From: Bartonella kosoyi
Lineage (GTDB): Bacteria > Pseudomonadota > Alphaproteobacteria > Rhizobiales > Rhizobiaceae
Length of the DNA: 64,000 nt
Direction of reading: 5' to 3'
NCBI RefSeq assembly: GCF_003606325.2
Contig: NZ_CP031843.2
Location: forward strand, 1,798,001-1,862,000
The translations under genes and the position numbers were made by a program. Shown piece after piece: positions 20,686-30,791 of the stretch. The stretch's first letter is position 1, and each line of letters starts with the position of its first letter. The notes under the pieces are model-generated. The model searched no databases, was not told the DNA's origin, and worked only from the letters and a program-made list of their open reading frames with translations.

Positions 20686-21109
20686 CGTTCTTTACCATTA
20701 AGATTAAGAGTTTAATTTGTATAATGAGATTTTGGGTTACATTTTTGTAATTAATAAAAGATGATTGATTTTTTCTCAATGAAGAGAATTTTTTGCGTTG
20801 TTTTTAACAGGTTTGCATAACAATTACATTTTTGCAAGGTATATGTTTATATTCAAAGATAATTGGATTTTGGTAGCATCTATCAAGAAGAAAATCCCTC
20901 AAGCCTTGTGCCTCTTCATAGAACAAACGCCTATGAAGAGAAAATAAATTATAGATCAGAGTAAACTTGAATATTCTCTTCCAAGACAACCTTTTCACAA
21001 GCACCGTCATGGACTTCATAAAATCTATCTCTTTCTCATTATTTCCGATCTTTCCCACACATCTCCAAAGCCTTTAATGCAATAAATTCGATTCAAAATA
21101 TGAATACAA
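20686..21109. other. Intergenic interval
   Basis: About 420 bases. An 84-codon minus-strand frame (20804-21058) has no family resemblance and no good ribosome site; I do not call it. Confidence 0.45.
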
Positions 21110-21421
21110 TCACCCTTTATCATCTTCAGATTTAAGCACTTTTTGATATTTTTTTTCGTTTTCTTCATATTTCTTAATTTGTTTTTTCAGTTTTTCAATT
21201 GCTTGCTCGCGTCTTTTAATCACCATATTCTGCTCTCTAAGAACTCTGTCTCGTTCTTCAGTCATCTTCATAGAATCCCTTAAAAATTCATGCTTTATCC
21301 TTCTGGATTCCTCTTTTAGAGCTTTAATTTGACCGCGATAATATAAAGCAAATCGAAATATAACCCCGCTGAACAACAAAACAACCATCATTGCTCCCAA
21401 TAAAATTTCGTTTATATTCAT
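21110..21421 (-). CDS. Small bitopic coiled-coil protein
   Basis: Not recognised. 103 residues: one N-terminal membrane segment (ILLGAMMVVLLFSGVIFRFAL, residues 6-26), then a long, highly charged helix (RIKHEFLRDSMKMTEERDRV; KRREQAIEKLKKQIKKYEEN) that should form a coiled coil. The ATG has an excellent GAGAGGAGA site. The organisation resembles small phage or conjugation-associated proteins, and it sits in a region with two XRE regulators, but no partner gene is adjacent. Confidence 0.65.
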   Translation of the reverse strand: MNINEILLGAMMVVLLFSGVIFRFALYYRGQIKALKEESRRIKHEFLRDSMKMTEERDRVLREQNMVIKRREQAIEKLKKQIKKYEENEKKYQKVLKSEDDKG

Positions 21422-22439
21422 TTTGATCTCCTCTCATTGCCGCTCAAGTGATCATCTTAAGCAATTTGTTTTGTTTCATCCTCCATCAAAAAAGAAGGCA
21501 ATAAACTACAGTCTCCAAGTGCGCATAATCGCCCTCGGCATTCGTATTCTCTCCATGAAAACATTGATAGATAACGCAAAATACTCTGAAAGCGGCTAAA
21601 TCCACACGCTCTCACCGATTATTCGCGACATATTTATTGATCCAAAATATAAAAAATAAAGAACTTCCAACAAAACGAACAACGTGATAAAATCGTACAC
21701 GTCCTTCTTGAAACATTCCTATCTTCTTTTTTTCGTCATGTGGAATTTTTTCATTACTACAAAAATCTTCGGTGTCACAAAACACAGCTTTTCTGTAATC
21801 TTTTACCTTCCCACAAATCTTTAATCACCACAAACCAAAGCATTCTTATAAACACAAGCCTTTCTATAATCACCAGTATCCCTAAAAACTTCACTCTATT
21901 GAGCATTCAAAATTTGGCTAAAACCACTACATTAGTATAAACATATGCCTCTCCACTCATACTCAAATGACAATCAAGCTCTCTCCTCTCATAAACATGC
22001 AAATTCTTGGCCCCTAGAGGACCCTATAGCGCATTGTCATAAATAAAAAATATCATCGTAAACAGACTTCATTATAAACCATCGCATCATCAAAAGAACA
22101 TCCAACCTCATAGGAGCATTGGTCGCATGTATCACATTCTAGCAAACGACGACCTTCGTGCTCCAAATTATTTTTATGTTCTATAAAAACACCAAAATCA
22201 TTTTTTTGATATTTCCAAAGTTTTTTAACGCACACATACGACATACCTCTGATAGTGACCTAATTTATTACAATAAAAGAGAAATAAACGTTTAAAACCT
22301 ATGAATTTATGTTTTTTTCTCCAATCACAATCTTGTCTCTTAAGGCTGTAAAGCTTCGTTATATGCTCACATACCGGCTTAACACAGAATTTTTTACAAA
22401 TGCTGATGTTGGGGTATATCTTGATTTATAATGCTGCTA
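21422..22439. other. Gene-poor interval
   Basis: About 1 kb. A 63-codon minus frame (22053-22244) is cysteine-rich but its only ribosome-site-like sequence is too near the start; not called. Confidence 0.45.
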
Positions 22440-22680
22440 CGTATACTATCACAGCGAAATCTTATGAACACACGCGTGCGTATCACCGTTTCTGGTATAC
22501 GCGCTGATTTCTTCACAACCGTGGAATTAAGGAACCATTTTTATTGATTCGAATCTAAAAGTGTATGGGGACATTTTGTTATTAGTTAAAAACAACTCTA
22601 TATGCTTCATTAGCGAAGAGCTACACATGGATATTTTCACGCTCCTTGTATCATGTATTCTGGATTCGCGATGCAATATT
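22440..22680 (+). other. Structured leader upstream of XRE gene, possible regulatory RNA
   Basis: About 240 non-coding bases directly ahead of an XRE gene. They contain a hairpin GCGTATCACC / GGTATACGC (22488-22503, one bulge), a GATTCGAATC palindrome near 22546-22555 and CTTC/GAAG near 22600-22620. In Bartonella henselae the Brt RNAs (about 200 nt) lie in tandem with HTH genes. This has the same arrangement, but I cannot confirm sequence kinship. Confidence 0.3.
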
Positions 22681-22681
22681 A

Positions 22682-22693
22682 ACGCTATAGCGT
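22682..22693 (+). promoter_or_regulatory. Palindromic operator ahead of XRE gene
   Basis: ACGCTATAGCGT, a perfect 12-bp palindrome, ends 20 bases before the ATG at 22714. The same ACGCTNNAGCGT pattern recurs at 23164-23175 ahead of the converging small gene, so both are probably bound by the encoded repressor. Confidence 0.5.
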
Positions 22694-22713
22694 AAATGTG
22701 TAAAGGTCTAAAA

Positions 22714-23028
22714 ATGACAAAGACTGAAAAAGATTGGTTCCAACGCTTAATTGAATTAATAAAAAGTGACGGACGGACGATGATCGAAATAAGCAGAGCA
22801 GCAGGCTGTGGACAAAACTATGTCCAACAAATGATAAAAGGAGGAAAAAGACCTTCAGTCGATAAACTTATGGCGATTCTAAATACACTCGGAAATGCTA
22901 GTGCCATATATGTTATAACTGGCTTCAACATCTCTGATGAAGACTTAAAACTTATAGCTTTGATTTCGTCGGGAGATAAAAAGAAGATTGAAGCTTTAAA
23001 TGTTCTGTTGAATGAGAAGCAGTTGTAG
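22714..23028 (+). CDS. XRE-family HTH regulator (short)
   Basis: 104 residues. An HTH spans about residues 10-60 (RLIELIKSDGRTMIEISRAA; GQNYVQQMIKGGKRPSVDKL), followed by a short acidic tail (ISDEDLKLIALISSGDKKKI). It looks like a phage or toxin-antitoxin type repressor without an oligomerisation or peptidase domain. Start at ATG 22714 (AAAGGTC upstream) rather than the in-frame ATG 22696. Its last 77 bases overlap a converging minus-strand gene. Confidence 0.75.
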   Translation: MTKTEKDWFQRLIELIKSDGRTMIEISRAAGCGQNYVQQMIKGGKRPSVDKLMAILNTLGNASAIYVITGFNISDEDLKLIALISSGDKKKIEALNVLLNEKQL

Positions 23029-23134
23029 AATTTTCCACTCTATCCAATATCGCTTGCTTTTGAGACGTCGATAAAGACTCCCATTTCACAATAATATCCG
23101 ATAAAGCCGCCTCAAATTTTTCATCATTCTTCAT
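22952..23134 (-). CDS. Small hypothetical protein converging on the XRE gene
   Basis: 60 residues from ATG 23134, with GGAGTG just upstream: MKNDEKFEAALSDIIVKWES continuing as a predicted helix (LSTSQKQAILDRVEN). No family recognised. Its promoter region carries a copy of the palindrome found ahead of the XRE gene, and its 3' end overlaps that gene's 3' end by 77 bases. Such shared control suggests a two-gene module, but no toxin motif is visible. Confidence 0.5.
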   Translation of the reverse strand: MKNDEKFEAALSDIIVKWESLSTSQKQAILDRVENSTTASHSTEHLKLQSSFYLPTKSKL

Positions 23135-23162
23135 AGTCACACTCCGTATTGTCAAACAATAT

Positions 23163-23176
23163 AACGCTAAAGCGTT
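23163..23176 (-). promoter_or_regulatory. Palindromic operator ahead of the 60-residue gene
   Basis: AACGCT-AA-AGCGTT, 14 bp, sits about 29 bases before ATG 23134 and shares ACGCTNNAGCGT with 22682-22693. Confidence 0.5.
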
Positions 23177-24245
23177 TAAACATATCTCATACCTTAGAAA
23201 AAAATATTTGCAATAGGCAGTATGGAAGCAATTGTGCACAAACTTATTTTATAAAATCAGATAAAATTCTATGAGTTATGTACCATGGTGAAAAAGAAAG
23301 CATCGCCCGATCCAGACCTTCTTATGAAAATTGGTATGATCTATCAACAACGCGAATAATGTTACGCAAATCTTTTGATTCGAACCAATAACAAATTAAT
23401 GTAAAAATATCCCTGAACTCTTTATAAGAGAACACGAAACAGCTTATTTCAAAAGAAAAATCTATCAAAATTTTATTCTACCTAGCACTATCTATATTTT
23501 TTTAACAATATTGCAAAGTAAGAAGATAAGAATAATGTGGGAATAAGCCCTTATAAACAGCCGCGTCCCCTAAAACCCTGTAACACATTGACAAGGCAAC
23601 CTCCCCTCAAAAACACTGTTTAAATACTGATTCTCTATCATGAATAAAAATGGTGATGTTAAAAAAATAAAATGAATCATCACCCCTGATCTCCATAGGT
23701 AAATTGTATGTAGATTTACAACAAGGAAGAAATTCTCTCACATCAATAAAAAATTATGCTCTTTGAAGAAGCAATGTATTTTTCCAAAAAGAATATCACT
23801 TCCCTTGCCAGTCATTTTGTAGAAAAGAAAAAATTCTTTTTACAATCAATACAAAAAAATTAGCAATAAAAAAGGTAAGGTTTAGGAAATACAGCCAATA
23901 CCTTATGAGCGTAAAATCAAAAAAAACCTCGTGACTTCAATTGAATGACATAAAAATGTAATTTGAGCATAAAGCAGAAAATGCACAATGGTAAAAATAA
24001 GAATGCAAACAGCAACACATATTAAACTATTCCAGATGCACTAATCTTGCAAATGAAAGCACTTTTTTAATGAGCCTGAAAATTATATTAACACTTTATA
24101 TATTAAAATGATTGATAGAAAAACATTGCAACAAAAAATGATAAAATAATTTAGAACAAAAAGAGAAATAAATCAAAAGAATGAAGGAGGCAAAATCCTC
24201 AAACCTTCACTCAACTATTCATTTTTCTCTTGGACAATTTCCTAT
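23177..24245. other. Gene-poor interval
   Basis: About 1.07 kb of AT-rich sequence with no supported gene, RNA or repeat. Confidence 0.5.
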
Positions 24246-24322
24246 TGGTGGGCCCGGAGGGACTCGAACCCCCAACCAAGCGGTTATGAGCCGCTGGCTC
24301 TAACCAATTGAGCTACAGGCCC
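24246..24322 (-). tRNA. tRNA-Ile2 (CAU anticodon, to be lysidine-modified)
   Basis: Minus-strand 77-nt cloverleaf with encoded CCA. Acceptor GGGCCTG pairs with CGGGCCC; D-arm AGCTCAATTGGTTAGAGC; anticodon stem AGCGG/CCGCT with loop CTCATAA; T-arm GGGTTCGAGTCC. CAU could mean Met or Ile2. C4-G69 and C5-G68 are present, the pairs read by TilS in known tRNA-Ile2, and the other CAU tRNA in the window (53966) fits elongator Met, so Ile2 is preferred. Confidence 0.8.
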
Positions 24323-24490
24323 CATATAGGTGGTCTCTCTCTAAACTAAAATGCTCTATGATACAAGAGCTGACCGAGATTATAACCCATCTTTTTCTCT
24401 TTTCTATTGGTTTTTTTTCTAATGCCCTAATTTCTTTACAAGAACTCTCAAAAATGAGAGAGTCGTCATAATAAATGTAAAGGAATAGAT

Positions 24491-25222
24491 ATGATAGAAA
24501 AGAAAATTCAACCACTGAAGAGTTCTTTGGTTAAAATAGCTATATTAACATTCACACTCTTAGCCACTTCACTGACTGTTGTCCGTGCTTATGCTGAAGA
24601 AAGTAAAAGAGATGCAACAATTACAGTGACTGCAATCGGAGAAAGTCAAGCTACACCGGATATGGCAATTATTAATCTCGCCGTTGTTACCCATGACAAA
24701 ACAGCTCAAAAAGCATTAGCGTCCAATAATCAATCGATCAATGATATTATAAAAGCTTTTAAAAATAATGGCATCCAAGCAAATGATTTGCAAACATCAG
24801 GTTTATCTATTTACCAGTCATCCCACGAAAAAAAGAATAATGAAAAACTCTATCAAGTTTCAAATTCTTTAACTGTACGTATTCGTGATCTTAGCAATGC
24901 TGGTAAAATCTTTGATCAGGCGATGGCACTGGGAATTAATTCAGTAAATGGCATTACTTTTACCAATGCAGATACGAAGCCATTTTATCAAGAAGCACGT
25001 AAAAAAGCCATTACTGAAGCCATTGAAAAAGCGCAAACCATAGCACAAGCGGCTGATTTAAAATTAGGAAAAATTATTGAGATCAATGAAAAAGATGATT
25101 ACTACCGTCCAACGCCACGTCTCATGAGTAGAGCAGCAGATGCAAGCTACACAGATACAAATTTTGCAGGGGGTGAATTAAATTATAATGTGAGTGTCAC
25201 TGTCGTCTTCGCGATCGATTAA
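24491..25222 (+). CDS. Periplasmic SIMPL-domain protein, BP26/OMP28-like
   Basis: 243 residues. A signal peptide (hydrophobic IAILTFTLLATSLTVVRAYA, cleavage before EES) precedes a single SIMPL/DUF541 domain: TITVTAIGESQATPDMAIIN at its start, VSNSLTVRIRDLSNAGKIFD in the middle, and AREKA-like EARKKAITEAIEKAQTIAQA. This matches the Brucella periplasmic immunogen BP26 (OMP28), which assembles into rings; the role is unclear. AAAGG lies upstream of the ATG. It converges with the YcgN gene across a long hairpin. Confidence 0.88.
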   Translation: MIEKKIQPLKSSLVKIAILTFTLLATSLTVVRAYAEESKRDATITVTAIGESQATPDMAIINLAVVTHDKTAQKALASNNQSINDIIKAFKNNGIQANDLQTSGLSIYQSSHEKKNNEKLYQVSNSLTVRIRDLSNAGKIFDQAMALGINSVNGITFTNADTKPFYQEARKKAITEAIEKAQTIAQAADLKLGKIIEINEKDDYYRPTPRLMSRAADASYTDTNFAGGELNYNVSVTVVFAID

Positions 25223-25245
25223 ATCACCAGGCATTATATAAAACG

Positions 25246-25286
25246 CTCATATCACTGGCCTTCACAGAGAAGGCCAGTAATATGAG
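25246..25286. terminator. Bidirectional hairpin between convergent genes
   Basis: CTCATAT-c-ACTGGCCTTC and GAAGGCCAGT-a-ATATGAG pair over 17 bp with one mismatch around a 5-nt loop. The stem includes the last codons and stop of the YcgN gene. There is no T-run on either side. Confidence 0.55.
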
Positions 25287-25713
25287 TGAGATAATCTTCT
25301 TCAGATGATAATTCGTCTTCGTAGATCTCTATGGATCCACGTGCAGAAATGTGTGCTTTATGCACTGTCTGACAATCTCCTGATACCAATGGATGCCACC
25401 ATGGGAGATCTTTTTCTTCATAAATTAATTTATAAGCACAACTTTCTGGAAGCCAACGCGCCATTTTAACTGTTGTAATGTCTAACGATATACAATCTGG
25501 TACAATTGATTTACGATGAACATAGTCTCGACACTGGCAAGTTTCTTCATCTAAAAGGCGACAAGCAATACTGGTTGCATACAGATCACCCGTATCATCA
25601 TCCTCCACTTTGTGGAGACAACAACGACCACAACCATCACAAAGGCTTTCCCACTCAGAGAAAGAAAGCTCTTCTAATTTTTTTACTTTCCAAAAAGGAA
25701 GTTCTCCACTCAT
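25252..25713 (-). CDS. YcgN-family cysteine cluster protein (UPF0260)
   Basis: About 153 residues from ATG 25713 (MSGELPFWKVKKLEELSFSE). The cysteine spacing is the family's metal or Fe-S candidate cluster: CDGCGRCCLHK near residue 28, then ACRLLDEETCQCRDY and VPDC. Conserved aromatic W-residues (LPWWHPLVSGD) follow. Cytoplasmic; the biochemical role is not known. The 4-residue longer start at 25725 is possible. The 3' end forms half of a terminator-like hairpin. Confidence 0.88.
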   Translation of the reverse strand: MSGELPFWKVKKLEELSFSEWESLCDGCGRCCLHKVEDDDTGDLYATSIACRLLDEETCQCRDYVHRKSIVPDCISLDITTVKMARWLPESCAYKLIYEEKDLPWWHPLVSGDCQTVHKAHISARGSIEIYEDELSSEEDYLTHITGLLCEGQ

Positions 25714-26318
25714 AAACTTAAGCACACCTTTTTTAATAAAGAAAATCGATAAAAATTAAAAATTTAATTTCTATAATTTCATCGATTTCTGTCTCTTAAA
25801 AAGCTTCAACTCAATGCGTACTTCATATAATTTTCTTAAAATTGATCTGAAGAAAAAGGGAGTATTGAAAAAATAGCCTATATAAATGAACATAACCTAT
25901 TGAAAAATTCCTTCGTCAATCGAGAAAGAACAAAATACGACCCCTAAAATAGTAGAATAATTTTGCAAAAAATACACCTTTTTCATCAAAAAAACAGGAT
26001 ACTGCACTATAGTTTATTCTTGAGATATTCCATCTTTTAAAAAAACAAACCGCTCTAGGGAAAAGAGTATTTTATCATTCATTTTTAGATAGAGCCTCCC
26101 TCACCTCTCTGTTCCATAACCACTCTTTGCCCTATATCTGTTCTTTTGAGACAGAGAAGCACAAAGTCTCAAAGCTACGAACAACGTCAAAGACCGTAAA
26201 CTTCTAGATTATTCGAAATCTTCCCATATTTTTCTCAAAAAAGTACCCAAGTACACAGTAACAAACCTTCCCCTCTATGAAAAAAGGGGGAATAATTAAA
26301 ATGCATCAATTTCTTTAT
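25714..26318. other. Intergenic interval downstream of rpoD
   Basis: About 600 bases. A C-run/G-run pair around 26268-26292 (CCCCTC / GGGGGA) could form the rpoD terminator hairpin; nothing else is seen. Confidence 0.45.
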
Positions 26319-28334
26319 TTAAGAATCAAGAAAACTGCGTAATTTTCTTGAGCGGCTAGGATGCTTCAATTTACGAAGTGCCTTTGCTTCAATCTGACGA
26401 ATACGTTCTCTTGTCACTGAGAACTGTTGTCCCACCTCTTCCAAAGTGTGATCTGTATTCATCCCTATCCCAAAACGCATCCGCAAAACACGTTCTTCCC
26501 GTGGTGTTAATGAAGCAAGAACGCGTGTTGTCGTATCGCGTAAGTTCGCTTGGATAGCAGCATCAATAGGGAGTAATGCATTCCTATCCTCAATAAAATC
26601 ACCTAAATGGGAATCATCTTCATCACCAACAGGTGTCTCCAGTGAAATAGGTTCTTTTGCAATTTTAAGAACCTTTCGCACTTTTTCTAACGGCATAGAA
26701 AGCTTACTCGATAATTCTTCTGGTGTTGGCTCTCGTCCAATTTCATGAAGAATCTGACGTGAGGTACGAACGATTTTATTAATTGTTTCAATCATATGAA
26801 CAGGGATACGAATAGTACGTGCCTGATCCGCAATCGAACGCGTAATGGCCTGACGAATCCACCATGTTGCATAAGTTGAAAACTTATAGCCGCGCCGATA
26901 TTCAAACTTATCCACAGCCTTCATCAAACCGATATTGCCCTCTTGAATAAGGTCAAGAAACTGCAAACCACGATTCGTATATTTTTTTGCAATTGAAATG
27001 ACAAGACGTAAATTAGATTCGACCATCTCTTTTTTTGCAATGGTTGATTCGCGTTCACCTTTCTGCACCTGCATAACAATCCGGCGAAATTCACCAATTG
27101 AAATAGCCGTTTCTTGCGCAAGATTTTGTATTTCACTCCGTAGTTTTTGAATTTCTTTTGCCTCACGCAATGAAAATTCTTTCCAACCCGGCGTAGGCAA
27201 AGTGGCAATATAATTTATCCAATCTGCATCCAATTCACGCCCTTGGTATTCTCTTAAAAAATCTTCATGGCCAATACCATAGGTGTTAGCGATTCGTTTT
27301 AGCTTACCTTCATTATGAATAAGTCTCTTATTGATGTCATAAAGCTGTTCAACCAAAGCTTCGATACGATTTTGGTTCAAAGAGAGAGATTTCACAGCTT
27401 GAATCAACTCACCCTTTAGTTGAATATATTTTTTCTTTTGAGAAGCTGTAAGAGCCCCTTCTTTACGCTCTGCCAAACTGCTTTCAACATGCTGATCTTG
27501 TAATTTGCGTAATTTTACATAGGTCTGAGCAATAAAATCCAATGTTTCCATAACTTGAGGACAAAGCTCATTTTCCATTGCTGCAAGAGATAAGTTAACA
27601 TCATCATCGTCCTCTTCATCATCTTCTTCAATGCTTCTTTCTCCTACATTTTCCCCCATATTACGTATAGCAGAAGACATCTTTTCTTCTTTTATCTTAT
27701 CAACTTCACTTCGCTCAATAACAGGAGCCTGCTTTGCTTCTGGACCAGCATAAGTCGTTTCAAGATCAATAATTTCACGAAGAAGAATGCGCTGTTCTTT
27801 TAACTCATCACGCCAGATAATCAGGGCCTGAAAAGTCAAAGGACTCTCACAAAGTCCGGCAATCATTGTCTCACGCCCTGCTTCAATACGCTTGGCAATG
27901 GCAATTTCACCCTCCCGTGAAAGAAGTTCAACAGCTCCCATTTCACGTAAATACATACGCACCGGATCATCTGTACGATCTGTTACTTCGCGCTTATTTG
28001 TTGTCGTTGCAAGTGCGTGGCTAGAGGCTTCTACTAAGTCCCCTCCCTCTACCGTAACTTCATCTTCATAATTTTCAGACTCAACTTCATCCTCATCATC
28101 GACAACATTAATCCCCATCTCAGAAAACATCGCCAAGATATCTTCAATTTGTTCGGACGTAACCTCATCGGAAGGAAGAACGGCATTGAGTTCATCCATC
28201 GTTACGTAACCATTTTTTTTGGCAAGTTTAATCATTTTCTTGATGGCATCATCAGAAAAATCAAGAAGAGGACCATCCAAACTCGCTTGGCTTGTTACTT
28301 CCGCATTATCTTTCTGTTTAACCTTTGTTGCCAT
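26319..28334 (-). CDS. rpoD: RNA polymerase primary sigma factor (sigma-70)
   Basis: Housekeeping sigma factor. The 671-residue protein shows region 1.1 ([20 protein letters not shown]), region 1.2 ([20 protein letters not shown]), a long acidic non-conserved insert ([16 protein letters not shown]), regions 2.1-2.4 ([40 protein letters not shown]), region 3 and region 4.2 ([20 protein letters not shown]). All core and promoter-binding parts are intact. It lies directly downstream of dnaG in the same direction, an old dnaG-rpoD pairing, with 384 bases between. Confidence 0.97.
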   Translation of the reverse strand: MATKVKQKDNAEVTSQASLDGPLLDFSDDAIKKMIKLAKKNGYVTMDELNAVLPSDEVTSEQIEDILAMFSEMGINVVDDEDEVESENYEDEVTVEGGDLVEASSHALATTTNKREVTDRTDDPVRMYLREMGAVELLSREGEIAIAKRIEAGRETMIAGLCESPLTFQALIIWRDELKEQRILLREIIDLETTYAGPEAKQAPVIERSEVDKIKEEKMSSAIRNMGENVGERSIEEDDEEDDDDVNLSLAAMENELCPQVMETLDFIAQTYVKLRKLQDQHVESSLAERKEGALTASQKKKYIQLKGELIQAVKSLSLNQNRIEALVEQLYDINKRLIHNEGKLKRIANTYGIGHEDFLREYQGRELDADWINYIATLPTPGWKEFSLREAKEIQKLRSEIQNLAQETAISIGEFRRIVMQVQKGERESTIAKKEMVESNLRLVISIAKKYTNRGLQFLDLIQEGNIGLMKAVDKFEYRRGYKFSTYATWWIRQAITRSIADQARTIRIPVHMIETINKIVRTSRQILHEIGREPTPEELSSKLSMPLEKVRKVLKIAKEPISLETPVGDEDDSHLGDFIEDRNALLPIDAAIQANLRDTTTRVLASLTPREERVLRMRFGIGMNTDHTLEEVGQQFSVTRERIRQIEAKALRKLKHPSRSRKLRSFLDS

Positions 28335-28718
28335 ACCATAAACTCCACTCGATCACTTCGTAGCTTCCATGTAACCATAGTCTTCATGTGACCAGCTTTT
28401 TTTGTTCTCACTTAAATCGACCAACAGTTTCTCATATATACTTCCTTTTAAGAGATTACTATTGGAAAGAATACATTTTGTACACGCCTTAATATCCAGA
28501 TAAACTTGCCATCCAGACAAAAACGCGGGAAAACTCCAGAAGTTTCCCCGACACCTCTCAGTCCTTCTGAGATAATCTCTGTACCCTATCGTAAGAACCA
28601 ATTTCCCGCTTTTCCTAAAATTTATTCTAAAATTTAATTGTCATCTTTATGAAAATGTTATTCCACATACACTTCCTCATCTAAAGTTTAAGTGACTGAT
28701 TCGCATTAAAAAAGCGAA
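28335..28718 (-). other. dnaG-rpoD spacer
   Basis: 384 bases. An imperfect hairpin (GGGAAAACT / AAGTTTCCC, 28529-28549) and a GATTCGC/GCGAATC dyad overlapping the dnaG stop (28698-28720) could act as an attenuator or terminator before rpoD. No gene. Confidence 0.45.
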
Positions 28719-30656
28719 TCATTTTATCGTATCTTGTATGTTCCCGTCTATTTTTTCATCCAACCAACTTCCAAACCCTTCAATTAACGCTTCTGTTGCC
28801 TGCATCTGCTCCAGTTCACTTTTTATCTCCCGAAGCAGATCAAAAACCTCACTCTTAGGATTTTCTACAAGTTGCTCTTCAATATCCTGTAACCTCTTAT
28901 GTAGGTGGTGTTCCTGAAGATGCAAGTAGATAGCTTGTTTTAATATAGCACGTGCATCTTCTATAGGAGCTCCAGCAAAGATAATACGCATACCAATATT
29001 CTGCACAAGATGTTTCATACGCTCTAATAAAGCTTTTTGCCCTCTTTTTTCTAAGAACGCAACCATCGTTTCTTTATCATGAAGCGACTGATCCCCGAGA
29101 ATTTCCAACATCGTTTGGTGAAAATACATCAATTGTGTATTTTTTAATTCTAACTCAGAGAGAATTTCAAAATTTTCATGCCACAACTCAGGATAGTAAG
29201 CTAAAGTGAGTAAAATCACAGCTTCACGTAAAGGAATAGCCTGCGAAGAATTTCGCACTATTTCAGAATTTTCTAACAGAGAAAAGGATTGACCTTTAAA
29301 GACCCTATTGGGTAAAGTCTGTTCATAGCGTCCTCCCCCTTTCTTTTTTGAAAAAGAGGGACGAAAAAACTCAAAAAGGCGTTGTTTTATATCTTGCAAA
29401 TAATAACGACGGACATCTTCATCCTTAATCGTAAAAATTTGCTGTTTGAGTTGTTTTTCAAGCGCCGCACGTGTCTCTGGCGTTTCAAAATTCTTTCCAT
29501 AGGTAGCCCGCCACCATAAAAGCTCAATCAAAGGAATGGCTTTTTGCAAAAAAGAAGAAAAAAGGGGCGCACCACCAGCACCAACAATTTCATCAGGATC
29601 TTTTCCTTGTGGCAACAAAACAAAGCGGATACAAACCCCAACCTTTAAAAGAGGCAATACCCGATCAGCAACGCGAAAGGCAGCCTTTAAACCAGCATCA
29701 TCACCATCAAAACACAAAATAGGCTCCTTTCCCATCTGCCATAAAAGCTCAATTTGCGCTTCCGTTAATGCAGTCCCTAAGGGTGCTACGACTCCTTCAA
29801 AACCGGCTTTAGTCAATGCAATGACATCCATATACCCCTCAACAACCAGAAGTGAATGAATTTTTTCATCGCCAACAAAGCGACTATTTTTGCGCGCCGA
29901 TGCCGCATTGTAAAGTATATTGCCTTTATGAAAGAGCACTGTTTCAGGACTGTTAAGATATTTTGCGCGTGTCTCTTTCTCTAACGCACGCCCTCCAAAG
30001 GCCACCACACGACCGCGCAAATCTTCGATAGGAAACATAATGCGATTTCTAAATCGGTCATAAGAATCCGCTCTCTCCTCATGCGCTGTAAGAAGTCCAC
30101 ATTCTTCCATTTGCTTTATTGAGATACCCCGCGCCCTTAAAGCGTCTTTCAAAGCTGTACGCCTTACCGGTGCAAAACCAATTCGAAAACGCTCTATAAG
30201 CTTTTGCGTAACACCACGTTCCTCCAGATAACGACGTGCCTGCGCCCCTTCTTGATCGCGTAAATGATACTGAAAAAAATCTGTCGCAATTTTCATTACG
30301 TCATAAAGGTCAGCTTTTTCCATTTGACGTTGATGACTTTGTGGATCCAAAACAGGGAGTTTCATTCCTGCAAAATCAGCCAAACGCTCGACACTTTCTG
30401 AAAAATGCAATCCATCAAGCTCGCACAGGAAGGTAAAAATATCACCGTTGACCCCACAACCAAAACAATAATAACGCCCTTTATGATCATCACAATGAAA
30501 ACTGGGCGTTTTTTCACCATGAAATGGACAACAACACCAAAAATCTCCCCGTGAAGGCTTACTTTTTCGAGGATCAAAGTCCACCCGTTGACCAATCACT
30601 GTTGAAATTGGAAGTCTGCTGCGTAGTTCATTAAGAAAATCAGGCGGGAAACGCAT
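28719..30656 (-). CDS. dnaG: DNA primase
   Basis: Makes RNA primers at the replication fork. 645 residues: N-terminal CHC2 zinc ribbon (DFWCCCPFHGEKTPSFHC and YYCFGCGVNGDIFTFL, about residues 38-75), the catalytic core with RYLEERGVTQKLIERFRIGF and FRNRIMFPIEDLRGRVVAFG, the TOPRIM part (LLVVEGYMDVIALTKAGFEG; CFDGDDAGLKAAFR) and a C-terminal helical domain that binds the DnaB helicase. It lies just upstream of rpoD, as in many bacteria. Confidence 0.96.
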   Translation of the reverse strand: MRFPPDFLNELRSRLPISTVIGQRVDFDPRKSKPSRGDFWCCCPFHGEKTPSFHCDDHKGRYYCFGCGVNGDIFTFLCELDGLHFSESVERLADFAGMKLPVLDPQSHQRQMEKADLYDVMKIATDFFQYHLRDQEGAQARRYLEERGVTQKLIERFRIGFAPVRRTALKDALRARGISIKQMEECGLLTAHEERADSYDRFRNRIMFPIEDLRGRVVAFGGRALEKETRAKYLNSPETVLFHKGNILYNAASARKNSRFVGDEKIHSLLVVEGYMDVIALTKAGFEGVVAPLGTALTEAQIELLWQMGKEPILCFDGDDAGLKAAFRVADRVLPLLKVGVCIRFVLLPQGKDPDEIVGAGGAPLFSSFLQKAIPLIELLWWRATYGKNFETPETRAALEKQLKQQIFTIKDEDVRRYYLQDIKQRLFEFFRPSFSKKKGGGRYEQTLPNRVFKGQSFSLLENSEIVRNSSQAIPLREAVILLTLAYYPELWHENFEILSELELKNTQLMYFHQTMLEILGDQSLHDKETMVAFLEKRGQKALLERMKHLVQNIGMRIIFAGAPIEDARAILKQAIYLHLQEHHLHKRLQDIEEQLVENPKSEVFDLLREIKSELEQMQATEALIEGFGSWLDEKIDGNIQDTIK

Positions 30657-30791
30657 TATCTCTCACAGAGTTTAAAAATTCTTTTTTGCATATTTAACGA
30701 CTTTAGAGCATAATTCCAAGACTTCCTCTTAAGAAGTTGTAAAATTTTAATCTCTCAACTGCCTATAATTTTAGAAATGGAGAGTAAAAAA

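Noticed and set aside
20804..21058. 84-codon minus-strand frame
   Set aside because: No ribosome site or recognisable features; its product shows no clear domain.
22053..22244. Cysteine-rich 63-codon minus-strand frame
   Set aside because: The only SD-like bases sit directly against the start codon; no homologous family is recognised, and it is isolated.
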